Positions 55,367-64,000 are shown, counted from the stretch's first letter. The stretch: DNA of 64,000 bases from Sphingomonadales bacterium EhC05 (GCA_001650955.1 LXYP01000002.1:186001-250000), one strand, 5' to 3'. The notes: a model not told the origin generated them from the letters alone. Program-made: numbers and translations.

Positions 55367-56106
55367 GCCGGATCATGCAATTTGGATAGCACGCCGCCAT
55401 CAAGATACAGGGTTGAGCCAGTGAAAAAAGCTGCCTTGCTAGACAGCAAGAAAACCGCCGCATCGGCAACTTCTTCGGGTGAACCAATGCGTTCCAGCGC
55501 GTGGCACTGTTCCAGCTCGGAAAACTCTTTTTCTTTGCCCTCGAAGCCGGCATTGAGCATCGGCGTCCCAATGGCTGCCGGTGCGAGACAAACGACCCGG
55601 ATCTCTGGCCCCAAATCGACAGCCATTGCTCGAGTCAAACCATGCAGTGCAGCCTTTGTCGTGGCATAGGTGACAAATTCCTTTTTCGTCGCTCGCGCAT
55701 GCACCGATCCAATATTGAGAATGATCCCTCTATTGGCACGCAACTCCGATACCATGGCCCGTGACAAGAGCAGCGGAGCCGTCAGGTTGACCGCCAAGGA
55801 TTTTTGCCAATCATCCAGCAAGATATCATCGGTTGCAGACAATATCTGCGTCGCACTATTATTAACCAATGCCAGGATGGGCACATCACCGACGAGCCGC
55901 CGGATTTCACCGATACAGTCTTGCGAAAACTCCTGCTCATTTTCGCATCTTGAAAGATCATAACGCACCAAGTGATCACAACAATCCGTATCTGTATCAG
56001 ATCGATTGATTCCGATGACAAGCCAACCCTCTTGCATCAAAGCCTTACCAATTGCGGAACCAATTCCTCCGGACGTACCGGTTACAATGGCCGCCCGCTT
56101 TTTCAC
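55363..56106 (-). CDS. SDR family oxidoreductase
   Basis: The 247-residue classical SDR has TGTSGGIGSAIG for NAD(P) binding, NNSAT (NNAG variant), Ser in NIGSVHARATKKEF and YATTKAA with the Tyr and Lys, then LAPAAIGTPML. It is coupled to the genes on both sides by four-base overlaps (55363-55366 and 56103-56106). In the cassette it could oxidise an aldose to its lactone or adjust a sugar carbonyl. Confidence 0.88.
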   Translation of the reverse strand: MKKRAAIVTGTSGGIGSAIGKALMQEGWLVIGINRSDTDTDCCDHLVRYDLSRCENEQEFSQDCIGEIRRLVGDVPILALVNNSATQILSATDDILLDDWQKSLAVNLTAPLLLSRAMVSELRANRGIILNIGSVHARATKKEFVTYATTKAALHGLTRAMAVDLGPEIRVVCLAPAAIGTPMLNAGFEGKEKEFSELEQCHALERIGSPEEVADAAVFLLSSKAAFFTGSTLYLDGGVLSKLHDPA

Positions 56107-57047
56107 GACTTCAAATAGCCGGCGATAAGGTCAATTGCTTTGAGGCTCACCCGTCGTACCGCATCGGATGTATTGGAACCGTTGTGCGAGCCAAAGATAT
56201 TCTGCTCATATTGACGTAACGGGCTATTTTTCGGCAATGGCTCTTCTTCAAATACATCCAGACCAACCGAATGAATCAGTCCGTCTGCCATACCCTTGAC
56301 GAGAGCAGTTTCCTCAATCACCGGGCCGCGACCAACATTGACGATTCTAACACCCTTTTTAACCAGATTGAGAGTGTCATGGTTGAACATATGATGTGTG
56401 TGTGGATTGAGTGGCGCAGTGAAGACAATAAAATCCGCATCTTGCAGCGAATCTGGCCAACTCACCGGTTTCACCGCCAAACCATCCACTTCCTCGAAAA
56501 ACGGATCGTAGACATTGACGTTCATATCTGCGGCCAAAAGGCGTTTGGCTACATTACGCCCGATATCTCCGTACCCGACCAAGGCTACCGTCTTTTCAGC
56601 GAGTGATATTCCAGCCGGTTTTGGCCATGCGAAATTAGCACGAATTTCGCGGTCTATATAGAAACTTTGTCGCGCCAAACCGCCGACATAGTTCATCGCG
56701 AGATCAGCGACTTCCCGGCCAAAAACTCCCGGAGTATTTGAGGCTGGAATTCCGAGCTTTTGGGCAGCGTCAAAATCGACGTTATCGACTCCCACCCCCC
56801 ATTTAACAATCGCTTCCAATAGTCCATTTTTACCGGCCTGCAGAACGCTAGCAGTCGCGGGATCATCACCAATAATCCAACCATGGAAATTAGGGACAGT
56901 CTCGATCAACTCTTCTTCGCCCATGGTCTGCACAACGTTGGCGGCCGTTAACTCTAGATTCTGAGCTTCAAACACCGGCCGAAACTCGTCAATCATACCT
57001 AACATGGGAGGGCAAGTGACCAATATTTTCTTCTGTGACGTGCTCAT
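56103..57047 (-). CDS. D-2-hydroxyacid dehydrogenase (SerA-like)
   Basis: The 314-residue protein has the NAD motif GYGDIG (158-163), the Asp after strand 2 (Asp181), and the catalytic triad Arg240 (VGRGP), Glu269 (FEEEP) and His288 (SHNGSNT), in the order of the D-2-hydroxyacid dehydrogenase family. It lacks the ACT domain of many phosphoglycerate dehydrogenases and lies in a sugar cassette, so a sugar acid substrate is more likely than 3-phosphoglycerate. It overlaps the cytidylyltransferase stop and the SDR start by four bases each. Confidence 0.88.
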   Translation of the reverse strand: MSTSQKKILVTCPPMLGMIDEFRPVFEAQNLELTAANVVQTMGEEELIETVPNFHGWIIGDDPATASVLQAGKNGLLEAIVKWGVGVDNVDFDAAQKLGIPASNTPGVFGREVADLAMNYVGGLARQSFYIDREIRANFAWPKPAGISLAEKTVALVGYGDIGRNVAKRLLAADMNVNVYDPFFEEVDGLAVKPVSWPDSLQDADFIVFTAPLNPHTHHMFNHDTLNLVKKGVRIVNVGRGPVIEETALVKGMADGLIHSVGLDVFEEEPLPKNSPLRQYEQNIFGSHNGSNTSDAVRRVSLKAIDLIAGYLKS

Positions 57048-57739
57048 AGTTTGTTCCGTTGATAAAGAGCGACTGCTTCAGCCTGGTCCCATTGCGGTTG
57101 ATCGTCGATATCCAAGGATTCCATTGGCGGCGTTTCAAACATCATTGGTTTTTCCCCGATCCTCGCTTCAGTTTTGGCGAAGCTTTCCCGATTGAATATG
57201 TAGAGATTTGAGTTTTCTTCAAACCATGGCTCAAGATCCTGGGTGCGTATCAAATTGTCCGGGTCATGATTAATCGCTGATCCGTCCTCTCTGTAAAAAC
57301 GAGTTTGAATCTTGTTTACGGTGAAAAGCGAATCCGCCTTGCCGCTTGCTACGGCCGAACGATATTGCTGCAGAGCTTCATTGATCGTCGCACCTGACAG
57401 CAGTGGGTTAGTGGTATGAGTCATGGCATAGGAATCGGCTTCAATAGCAGCGATATCATCGGCCAAAACCAAATTCATCGAAACAAAATCCCCACATATT
57501 TCAGGTTTACGATCTCGGATTATCACCCGTCCGTCAGCATATCCGTCTACCAATCCATTCTCAGCCAAGATTTCGCGCGCGTCGGTATTTATCACAACCG
57601 CGTCAATATCTTTAACCTCCAACAACCCATCCAAAATCCACTGGAAGAGCGGTTTCCCGGCAAAGTTGCGAAAATTTTTGCCGGAAACACGCGCGCTATG
57701 CGCTTTCATCGGCAGCAGGGCGACGGTTTTGAACTTCAT
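57044..57739 (-). CDS. Acylneuraminate cytidylyltransferase family protein
   Basis: The 231-residue protein resembles CMP-sugar synthetases that activate Kdo, sialic, pseudaminic or related acids: LLPMKAHSARVSGKNFRNFA is the CTP-binding loop of the MKxxSxRVxGKN variety, FAGKPLFQWIL follows, and HTTNPLLSGATI and TPPMESLDIDD fit later motifs. It is the first gene of the four-gene minus-strand cassette. The substrate is unknown; NeuB or KdsA-like synthase is absent nearby. Confidence 0.88.
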   Translation of the reverse strand: MKFKTVALLPMKAHSARVSGKNFRNFAGKPLFQWILDGLLEVKDIDAVVINTDAREILAENGLVDGYADGRVIIRDRKPEICGDFVSMNLVLADDIAAIEADSYAMTHTTNPLLSGATINEALQQYRSAVASGKADSLFTVNKIQTRFYREDGSAINHDPDNLIRTQDLEPWFEENSNLYIFNRESFAKTEARIGEKPMMFETPPMESLDIDDQPQWDQAEAVALYQRNKL

Positions 57740-57775
57740 GACGTTTTAATCCAGTTTCTATTTAGTGACGGCGAG

Positions 57776-58660
57776 TTAACGGGGATAGAAGTATCTTTCT
57801 TTCGCTTTTCGCGACAGTTTCCGATGTTCATTATTTCCGCGATAGGTTCCCCAATATTGCATAGTTCTGAACATCGTTATCTCTAATGCAGAACGCCAAA
57901 AACGGCGCTCTTGCAAAGCGGCTGCACAATCGAACAGGATCCCGGAAAGCGTATAGCGTAAAAAATCACCAATATTCACATGCACTTCCGGCATTATACC
58001 TTGAAGCGCTAAAGCCTCTCGTTCGTACCTTCGCTTTACCTGACCCCAGGTTTCTTCATGAATATGCTCGACCACTGCGTCCGCGACATAGCCGATTTTT
58101 TCGCCATCTTGCCAAAGTTGCTTGGCCAGCACCATATCTTCGAGCCCAGTCACTTCTTCATCAAACTTATATTGCGACCAGAATATTTTGGAGAGCGCCG
58201 AATTGGCATTGTTGCAAAAGAAATCTGCCTGCGGCATTCTCGAATTTTCAGGAAAATACTTCAAGAACAACTGCTTCTCGGAATATTTCGAGTAACCTTC
58301 TCGTTCTATCTGTCGGCCATAAGAATAGACGCAGGTTCCTTCGTCCAAAGGCTTGCAAAGATTATACAGCCAGTCCGATCCAACCGGTACACAATGGCCC
58401 GAGATAAACACCAGAAACCGGCCCGTTGCAGCATCGCAGCCTACATTCAATGACCGGCCAAAAGTAAAATCGGCCTTGCTGATCGTGACGATTTCACAGC
58501 CGAAGGATTTTGCGATATCCAATGTTCCGTCTGTGGAACCGGAGTCAACCAGAACAACTTCGCTTGTAAATTCTCGAAGGTTTTGGGCCTGCACTGCAGC
58601 AAGCAATTCTGGCAGCCATTTGGCTTCATTAAGGGTTCGAATTACAACGCTAATGTCCAT
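57776..58660 (-). CDS. Family 2 glycosyltransferase
   Basis: The 294-residue GT-A enzyme begins MDISVVIRTLNEAKWLPELL and has VVLVDSGSTDGTLDIA (sugar-nucleotide site), a GHCVP stretch in place of the usual DxD, and EEVTGLEDMVLAKQ for the acceptor ED motif. It lies 36 bases before the cytidylyltransferase in the transcript, so it is probably the first gene of that operon. Sugar and acceptor are unknown. Confidence 0.88.
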   Translation of the reverse strand: MDISVVIRTLNEAKWLPELLAAVQAQNLREFTSEVVLVDSGSTDGTLDIAKSFGCEIVTISKADFTFGRSLNVGCDAATGRFLVFISGHCVPVGSDWLYNLCKPLDEGTCVYSYGRQIEREGYSKYSEKQLFLKYFPENSRMPQADFFCNNANSALSKIFWSQYKFDEEVTGLEDMVLAKQLWQDGEKIGYVADAVVEHIHEETWGQVKRRYEREALALQGIMPEVHVNIGDFLRYTLSGILFDCAAALQERRFWRSALEITMFRTMQYWGTYRGNNEHRKLSRKAKERYFYPR

Positions 58661-59046
58661 AAAAAAAATTTCAAAATGTTGGATGATTGAATATAGGAAA
58701 TTTACGTTTTCATACAGAGCGCTTCATTGAATGACAAACGAAAATACCGACGCATTAATCCCTCGATATAGTCAGAATTCACTAGCGATAGTCAAGCTTA
58801 AGGGGCTAGGGTCGACCCTCTAAATATAAGGGTTGTGACGACTAGGGCTGTGCGTATCGCGCTGGCGACATCGCGTCGCAAATCAATCGCGTTTCAGCAA
58901 CGCAACGAACGCGTTGGGTGGTAAGATGGTCTAGTCTAAGGAGAAACGAAATCCGATCAATGTTTGCGTTTGTTTAAACTGAGTTGCCATAGTAAGCGCG
59001 AAAAAATATATGCGGTCAACACTCCCGGCGAGATAGGGCACTAACA
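58661..59046. other. Divergent promoter region between GT2 and flippase
   Basis: This 386-base region separates the minus-strand operon from the plus-strand flippase. It contains a perfect 12-base palindrome, AGGGTCGACCCT, at 58808-58819, and the inverted repeat CAACGC/GCGTTG with a 7-base loop at 58898-58916. Either could be an operator. I see no protein-coding gene. Confidence 0.5.
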
Positions 59047-60495
59047 TTGCAAACTAGGCCAGAATATTTCGGAATGCCGGCGATCTTGAAACGATATTGG
59101 CATTCTCCAGGTGCCATGACCGCCATGTCAGTATTGGCTCGGGCGCTGGCCATGGCTGCCCCGCTGCCGTTTCTATATATCTATTTTGAAGATTCGATTG
59201 TCGCCTTCTGGTTGCTCATCATCACATTCCAATCTGTGGTTGGCGGACTAAATGGAGTTCTTCCGACCATTTCTATGCAGATGCTATCCTACGCGCAAGC
59301 TGGTTCTGCGAGATTGACGGGCACGATGGAACAACATCAGGCGACCCAGCAAACTGGCCCGAACGGCAATTTGAAAGCCCATATCAACCATGCCCTGGTC
59401 AAAACATATACCGTAATGACAGCGGTCTGGCTGTTGCTAGCGATAACCGGCGGCACTGCGGTATTGTGGGTAAGCCTAACTAAACTTCCAAAAATGGAAG
59501 ACGGTTTATACATGTGGGCCATCTTCATAGTGGCATCTGCGGCACGGTTTAAGTTGCAACCATATGTAGCGTTTCTTTTCGCTTTGGGAGAGACCGCATT
59601 AGCCCGCCGACTAGAATCACTAGCGTGGTTGGCAGGAACCGTGCTTTCTTTGATCGCGCTTCTTTTGAGCAGCAATATCGTGCTGATAATGGCCTGTCTC
59701 TATGTGCCGGTTCTGTTCCAATTCCTCTTGGCGCGAAGATTTGCCCTCAGATCCGGCTGGAACGCCAATCACAATGAAGATTTGATTCAAGATGGCGAGA
59801 GTATTTTTAAAACGATTTGGAACAAGGCTTGGCGCGGCAGCCTCGGAGTTCTTACCGGGGTCCTTACAATCTACGGCGGCGGCTTTGTGTTCGCGCAATA
59901 TGCGACGAGCATTCAACTAGCGGGCTTCCTATTGGCGCTCAACTTGCTCGGAATATTTCAACAAATTGCGATCTCACCGTTATTCGGTTCGATGCCGGCG
60001 ATGGCTGCAAGCTTTGCCCGCGGGGATACAAATCAGCTATTTGTCACTGCAGATCATGTGATCAACCGCTCCAGTTGGATTTTGGCAATACTGACGGTTC
60101 CGGTTCCGATTGGATTGCTGATCGCGCAGTGGTTCGGCATAGAGATAGCGTTTGTTGGCCCCATAACATGGTTAGCTTTAGTCTGCGCAATATTCATTGT
60201 TCGCTACGGAGCGACCCATCTTTATCTTTACACCGTTTCAAACGAACTGAATTTGCACATCGCGAACAGTATTTTCGCACTTTTATATTTTGTAGGCCTG
60301 CTATTGATTACCGATCCACCAATGATATATTTTCCTATAGTTCAAGGATGTGCTGCGCTTGTCTACGCGAGTTACGCTAGAATGATGACTTGGCGCCATC
60401 TCAAATACCCCATGCGTCGCGACGCAAAAAGCATATGGTTGCCGTTACTTGTCATCATTGTCGGGTTGGGCGCGCAGGTCGCGATAATCGGCTAA
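59047..60495 (+). CDS. Wzx-like polysaccharide flippase
   Basis: The 482-residue protein has about 12-14 transmembrane helices in the layout of polysaccharide-repeat flippases (MATE/MVF type). The N-terminal ALAMAAPLPFLYIYFEDSIV is membrane helix 1. The start is TTG at 59047, with AGGG eight bases before it; an ATG at 59074 is an alternative. It would move lipid-linked repeat units outward for polymerisation. It is the only plus-strand gene in this half of the island. Confidence 0.85.
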   Translation: MQTRPEYFGMPAILKRYWHSPGAMTAMSVLARALAMAAPLPFLYIYFEDSIVAFWLLIITFQSVVGGLNGVLPTISMQMLSYAQAGSARLTGTMEQHQATQQTGPNGNLKAHINHALVKTYTVMTAVWLLLAITGGTAVLWVSLTKLPKMEDGLYMWAIFIVASAARFKLQPYVAFLFALGETALARRLESLAWLAGTVLSLIALLLSSNIVLIMACLYVPVLFQFLLARRFALRSGWNANHNEDLIQDGESIFKTIWNKAWRGSLGVLTGVLTIYGGGFVFAQYATSIQLAGFLLALNLLGIFQQIAISPLFGSMPAMAASFARGDTNQLFVTADHVINRSSWILAILTVPVPIGLLIAQWFGIEIAFVGPITWLALVCAIFIVRYGATHLYLYTVSNELNLHIANSIFALLYFVGLLLITDPPMIYFPIVQGCAALVYASYARMMTWRHLKYPMRRDAKSIWLPLLVIIVGLGAQVAIIG

Positions 60496-60516
60496 AAACT
60501 CAACATCAATCGGCTG

Positions 60517-61302
60517 CTATTTTTTCTGCATGAACACATGATATTTTGCAGAAAAGCTGCGCGGCATCAGCCAGCACCAGAATTCGATCAGTCGAAATAG
60601 AAACTTCCGATTTGCATGATAGCCGGGCGCGCCGTTATATCCATAGGTGCAATTCAACCAGCGATCCTCTGGAAAGGCTTTTTCAAGGTCACCCTTTGTG
60701 TTCATCCGATAAAATACGGGAAAAACATCTTCTGCTTTGCGGCCCGGTTGTAGCTTTTCGAGCATCGCGACATGCCTAGAATTCGGGAACGTCCGTGCTC
60801 CGAGACCAATATAGCCCCATTTTACAGGCGTTCTGGCGCAGAACCAACCACCTGGCTTCAGCACCCGGGCAATTTCGTCGGCAAAGTCCTTTGGAAACTC
60901 GACATGCTCTAGAACGTGATCAGATATCGCAATGTCAACACTTGCGTCGGCGAGAGGGTATATATCCTGAGGCGAAACCACGTGAGCCTCGTGCAAGTCC
61001 GCATTTTCTTTTACAGCTGGGTCAACGTCAATCCCGATGATCTTCTTAACTCTTCCTTTAAACTGCTGGACCTTTCGGCGATAAGGCGAAAAATCCTCTA
61101 GAATATTTGCGCCGCGCCCGGCTCCAATATTCAAAACAGTCATAGACGGATCAAGCAAAGCATCTATCCGTGTGTAGAAAGCGACGGTACAATCTCGATG
61201 ACTGTAATTTCCGGCAGCACTTTCCGAATACATCGTCAAGTCAAAAGGCTTATTTGAACCGTTCTCAGTCAACATAGAATTCCATATCTTTCGATTATTC
61301 AA
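60517..61302 (-). CDS. SAM-dependent methyltransferase
   Basis: The 261-residue protein has a class I Rossmann methyltransferase core: VLNIGAGRGANIL (motif I), IIGIDVDPAV (motif II), DVLEHV-type SDHVLEHVEFPKDF and RVLKPGGWF (Methyltransf_11 pattern). It resembles methyltransferases in capsule clusters that modify lipid-linked sugars, but the target is not known. It converges on the flippase about 20 bases away. Confidence 0.85.
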   Translation of the reverse strand: MNNRKIWNSMLTENGSNKPFDLTMYSESAAGNYSHRDCTVAFYTRIDALLDPSMTVLNIGAGRGANILEDFSPYRRKVQQFKGRVKKIIGIDVDPAVKENADLHEAHVVSPQDIYPLADASVDIAISDHVLEHVEFPKDFADEIARVLKPGGWFCARTPVKWGYIGLGARTFPNSRHVAMLEKLQPGRKAEDVFPVFYRMNTKGDLEKAFPEDRWLNCTYGYNGAPGYHANRKFLFRLIEFWCWLMPRSFSAKYHVFMQKK

Positions 61303-61320
61303 CTATAGTTAAATCTTACA

Positions 61321-62235
61321 CTATTTTATCGTTGCAGTATTTTTTGACAGAGAAGAACTATCTGTGTTACAAGTCAGGAACTTACCCTTTATTTCTGAAG
61401 TCAACGCTCGGCGAGCTCTCATGTATCGCACTATACTTTTAGGAAGGCGCCACGGTTTGGACAATGAAGCCATTAGCATGGCCGCCTCGGTAGCCACTGG
61501 CGCGTGACTAACAATCTGCACATGATGATCACGGACAAACCTTGAGTTGTGAGGAATCGCAGGAGTGATACCTTCGAACAGATCCTCGGGATCATGCACG
61601 ATAAGATGAACCCCGTCCCACCAACCGTCCCGAGCAGATGAAATCTGATCTGGAGTCATGTTATGTGGATGACAGTTGGTATATGCCTCAAATACGAGTT
61701 TATATTCTGGATACATATGCAAAAAGTCCGCTGTAGCTTGCCTGACATGGGGATAATTTGCATCATCGACGACCATACAGCCGCCGTCTTCGAGTATCGA
61801 AACGCCATATGCTAGGCACATGAGTTGGCTACGATAATCATGCGGCCCATCGATGAAGTAAGTTCCGATCTTACCATCAAACTCCTTCAATCCAATCTCA
61901 AAGTCTTTGTCGATAATTTCGTAGTTGGAGATATCGAGCTGTTTGGCCCGATCTATGACCATGTTCTTATTTTCTGATTTTGGGTCAAAAAAATCAAAAT
62001 TGTCGATACCATAGCATTTAATATCGGGGTTGGAGTAAGCTGTATTTAGCAATGAGCTGCCCTGAAATACTCCGACTTCAAGATAGTCTCCGCCAATTGC
62101 AGCCACCAATCTTTGAATCAAGCCAGTAAGTTTCGTTCCAGCAAATCCGGTCACCACCTCATTGGGCTTCTCCGTCAGAACTCCGTTTTCAGCTTCAGCA
62201 ATGCACTCCAAAAACTTTTGTGGTGTAGCGTTCAT
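61321..62235 (-). CDS. Class I SAM-dependent methyltransferase (Methyltransf_24-like)
   Basis: The 304-residue protein has YLEVGVFQGSSLLNTAYSN as motif I and YGIDNFDFFDP as motif II, then GTYFIDGPHDYRSQ and DGGCMVVDDANYPHVRQA, typical of the Methyltransf_24 group of sugar O-methyltransferases. The tail (about 250-304) is basic and variable. It probably methylates a sugar or acts on a glycan; the target is unknown. It lies 18 bases before the next methyltransferase, in the same transcript direction. Confidence 0.82.
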   Translation of the reverse strand: MNATPQKFLECIAEAENGVLTEKPNEVVTGFAGTKLTGLIQRLVAAIGGDYLEVGVFQGSSLLNTAYSNPDIKCYGIDNFDFFDPKSENKNMVIDRAKQLDISNYEIIDKDFEIGLKEFDGKIGTYFIDGPHDYRSQLMCLAYGVSILEDGGCMVVDDANYPHVRQATADFLHMYPEYKLVFEAYTNCHPHNMTPDQISSARDGWWDGVHLIVHDPEDLFEGITPAIPHNSRFVRDHHVQIVSHAPVATEAAMLMASLSKPWRLPKSIVRYMRARRALTSEIKGKFLTCNTDSSSLSKNTATIK

Positions 62236-62309
62236 TCAAAGGCCCCTTAAATCATTCAAAATTAGCCAATCAGTCCGAAAACTGAAGTTCTGTCGCGATC
62301 AAAGCGACC

Positions 62310-63089
62310 CTAAGTGTCTTTACCGTTAGCAATTTTTTTGGCTTGTTCAATCGAGATTTTATCAAATATCTGCAGCTTACCATCGATCGTTGCGTCATAT
62401 ATTTTCCGACCGTCCGCTTCAAAGGCATGCCGGCTTCGAGCAAATACCTCTTCACTCGCATCTAGGTTGGGCACGCCCCAGTAACTGCCCTTGCCAAAAT
62501 AATTTGGATCAAAGTGATTATTGTCTTCGGTTTCCCGCTTTTCATAGGTGAAACTGCCGCCAGTTTTGTCAAAACTATGATCAACACCGACAATGATCAC
62601 CGGATTACAACCCATATAATAAGCGAATTGTAATGCGGCATAGGTCACGGTCGCCCCGGCTCCGACACCCTCAACTACATCGCTACAGAAGTCATCTTCC
62701 TGCTTGATGTTGAAATAGTGAATGTTCTTACTCTTCTTTCTTAGAAACCAGCGGCTCTTCCAAGCAAGATAAATCGGGATATCCATGGTGGAAAATTGCT
62801 TCCCATGTTGGCGAACCACCAAATTATTAGTGCACATGATCATGCTTGGCCGCCATTTTACGCGCGCGAACAACAAATCAATCTTGTTCATTCCAATCGA
62901 AGCAATAGAGCCAAAATCGTCCAACGGTGTTTTATTGAGACTTGGCCCATTGCCGACGATGAGAATTGGCTTGTCTTGAAGCTGGTTCTTGAGCGACTTC
63001 AGATGCTCTTTCTCGGCAAAATTGCGAAAAAGAAAATCCTCTAATTTATATCGGATGGGTTTCGTGAACCCGAGCAATTGTTTTATCAT
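62310..63089 (-). CDS. DUF115/MptE-like protein, possible glycosyltransferase
   Basis: The 259-residue protein has PILIVGNGPSLNKTPLDDF and IGMNKIDLLF near its start, then GVGAGATVTYAALQFAYYMG and VIIVGVDHSF, the pattern of DUF115 (6-hydroxymethylpterin diphosphokinase MptE-like). The same domain family includes Maf-type transferases that put nonulosonic acids from CMP-sugars on flagellin, and the GNGPSL start also resembles GT42 sialyltransferases. With a CMP-sugar synthetase in the island, a transferase role is plausible but unproven. A pterin role is unlikely here. Confidence 0.75.
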   Translation of the reverse strand: MIKQLLGFTKPIRYKLEDFLFRNFAEKEHLKSLKNQLQDKPILIVGNGPSLNKTPLDDFGSIASIGMNKIDLLFARVKWRPSMIMCTNNLVVRQHGKQFSTMDIPIYLAWKSRWFLRKKSKNIHYFNIKQEDDFCSDVVEGVGAGATVTYAALQFAYYMGCNPVIIVGVDHSFDKTGGSFTYEKRETEDNNHFDPNYFGKGSYWGVPNLDASEEVFARSRHAFEADGRKIYDATIDGKLQIFDKISIEQAKKIANGKDT

Positions 63090-63098
63090 GCGATCGAC

Positions 63099-63788
63099 CT
63101 ATTTGCGAACGAACAGAGCATCGAACTGAACGTCCTTTTTGATTTTCAAAGAATTTTCATTGGTTTCACTGAAACCGTTGGCACTCAAAAGCTTGGTGAC
63201 TTCATCATAGAGCTTCTGCCCGACATATAATTCCACCACCGATAGCTCGAGATATATATAATCGATATAAGGCAACAGTTCAGTCGCACCTTCCAGCACC
63301 TCATACTCGAAGCCTTGCACGTCGATCTTCATCAATGTTGGCGCGGCGAGATCTGCGGATGTAAGCACCTGATCCAGTCTTTTGACATCCACTTCAATAG
63401 TGCCGACCTCGTCCATACTGAAGATTTCTTTTTGTTCTTCGCCCAGCGGGAGCAAAGAGGATGAATCTTTACGCGAGGCGATATGAAGCTGAGTTTTCGA
63501 AGTTTCGGAACCCAAAGCAAGGTCCAGAAGATCCGCATTCTGGATGTTCAGGCCACGAAAAATTTTCGCTTGGTCCGGCTGTGGTTCAAACGCAATAATT
63601 TTTGCTTGGGGCCATAGATATCGTGAAAAAAGTGAAAATTGGCCCTTGTTTGCGCCAACATCAATCACAGTACCGAATGTGAGGCCATCAAACGCAGCTT
63701 GATGTTCCAACGTCGGCACTACACCCATCCGCATTGCCGACCAGAATTGCGGCCTCAAGGCCGTCCGCAAGATTTTCATTATATTCAT
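63099..63788 (-). CDS. FkbM family methyltransferase
   Basis: The 229-residue protein matches the FkbM family: GTVIDVGANKGQFSLFSRY (motif I), IIAFEPQPDQAKIF (motif II), and TLMKIDVQGFEYEVLEGA (motif with KIDVEG type). Such enzymes O-methylate sugars or other hydroxyl groups. It lies nine bases before the DUF115 gene. GGA precedes the start; an ATG nine bases later is an alternative. Confidence 0.88.
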   Translation of the reverse strand: MNIMKILRTALRPQFWSAMRMGVVPTLEHQAAFDGLTFGTVIDVGANKGQFSLFSRYLWPQAKIIAFEPQPDQAKIFRGLNIQNADLLDLALGSETSKTQLHIASRKDSSSLLPLGEEQKEIFSMDEVGTIEVDVKRLDQVLTSADLAAPTLMKIDVQGFEYEVLEGATELLPYIDYIYLELSVVELYVGQKLYDEVTKLLSANGFSETNENSLKIKKDVQFDALFVRK

Positions 63789-64000
63789 GTTACATTCGTT
63801 TCCTATTTAGCCGCAATCGTCTGTCTGTTTCTGGTCCAACCACCGTCGGTCCATGCCTTGTTTTTGAGATGATATTATGTTGTGCGTCACGCATGAATGA
63901 TCAATCAATTATCTAGTCATAACTTGAACCTATCAGCGTTCGAATAAAGTATGGGATTGAACGCATTTTCCACATTCATTTAACTGATTTTGGGATGAGA
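63789..64000. other. Upstream region of the fkbM operon
   Basis: This 212-base end of the window must hold the promoter of the minus-strand methyltransferase/DUF115 genes. The palindrome TGCGTCACGCA is at 63883-63893. No further gene is supported before the window ends. Confidence 0.4.

Noticed and set aside
54199-58844. The 11-mer TGTGACGACTA at 54199 and at 58834, upstream of two minus-strand genes
   Set aside because: An 11-mer is expected to recur by chance in a window this long, the flanks do not match, and the distances to the two starts differ widely.
62310-63089. Reading the DUF115 protein as a pterin diphosphokinase
   Set aside because: The polysaccharide setting and the transferase relatives of the domain make a pterin role unlikely.

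Overview
The window looks like a chromosomal segment of a sphingomonad-type alphaproteobacterium (order Sphingomonadales, perhaps near Sphingopyxis, Sphingorhabdus or Parasphingorhabdus). The signs are ubiquinone genes (ubiG, coq7), a SecB / Tim44-like / MltA / Smr neighbourhood, the order rpmH-rnpA-yidD-yidC-engB, a bactofilin next to an M23 peptidase, many ATGA stop/start overlaps, and several secreted proteins of a kind I associate with sphingomonads. The genus is inference. I saw no tRNA, rRNA or CRISPR array.

Bases 1-43775 are mostly housekeeping. First come a secreted DUF2059 protein and the glutamate synthase large subunit, then small genes, ubiG, aspartokinase, a cytochrome P450 coupled to a nitronate-monooxygenase-type flavoenzyme, two PH-domain membrane proteins and a DUF885 metallopeptidase. 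A long minus-strand run (24943 to 18135) holds proA, a small ADP-ribosylation/crystallin-J1-type gene, nadD, rsfS, rlmH, an EnvC-like protein, ctpA, dsbB and coq7. Next are the M23/bactofilin pair, comM, a ClpP-fold periplasmic protein, the rpmH-yidC-engB block, dapE with an amidohydrolase, Smr/mltA/tim44 opposite secB, then murJ, trpS and an SDR.

From about 44 kb to the end lies a surface-polysaccharide island. On the plus strand it has GDP-fucose synthesis (gmd, fcl), an O-antigen ligase/polymerase, outer-membrane export (Wza-like), a Wzc-like co-polymerase/tyrosine kinase and an unknown membrane-anchored protein. A decayed IS1595-type transposase fragment marks a junction. Beyond it, mostly on the minus strand, are a second polymerase, a tightly coupled four-gene cassette (cytidylyltransferase, D-2-hydroxyacid dehydrogenase, SDR, SMP-30 lactonase), a GT2 glycosyltransferase, a Wzx-like flippase (plus strand), two methyltransferases, a DUF115/MptE-like protein and an FkbM methyltransferase.

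The most interesting candidate is the four-gene cassette at 54533-57739. Its enzyme classes would allow a sugar lactone to be opened, oxidised at C2 to a 2-keto sugar acid and activated with CMP, without the PEP-dependent aldolase/synthase normally used for Kdo or sialic-type acids. The DUF115 protein nearby, whose family includes Maf-type transferases, could use the product. This is a hypothesis from gene content; no function was tested.
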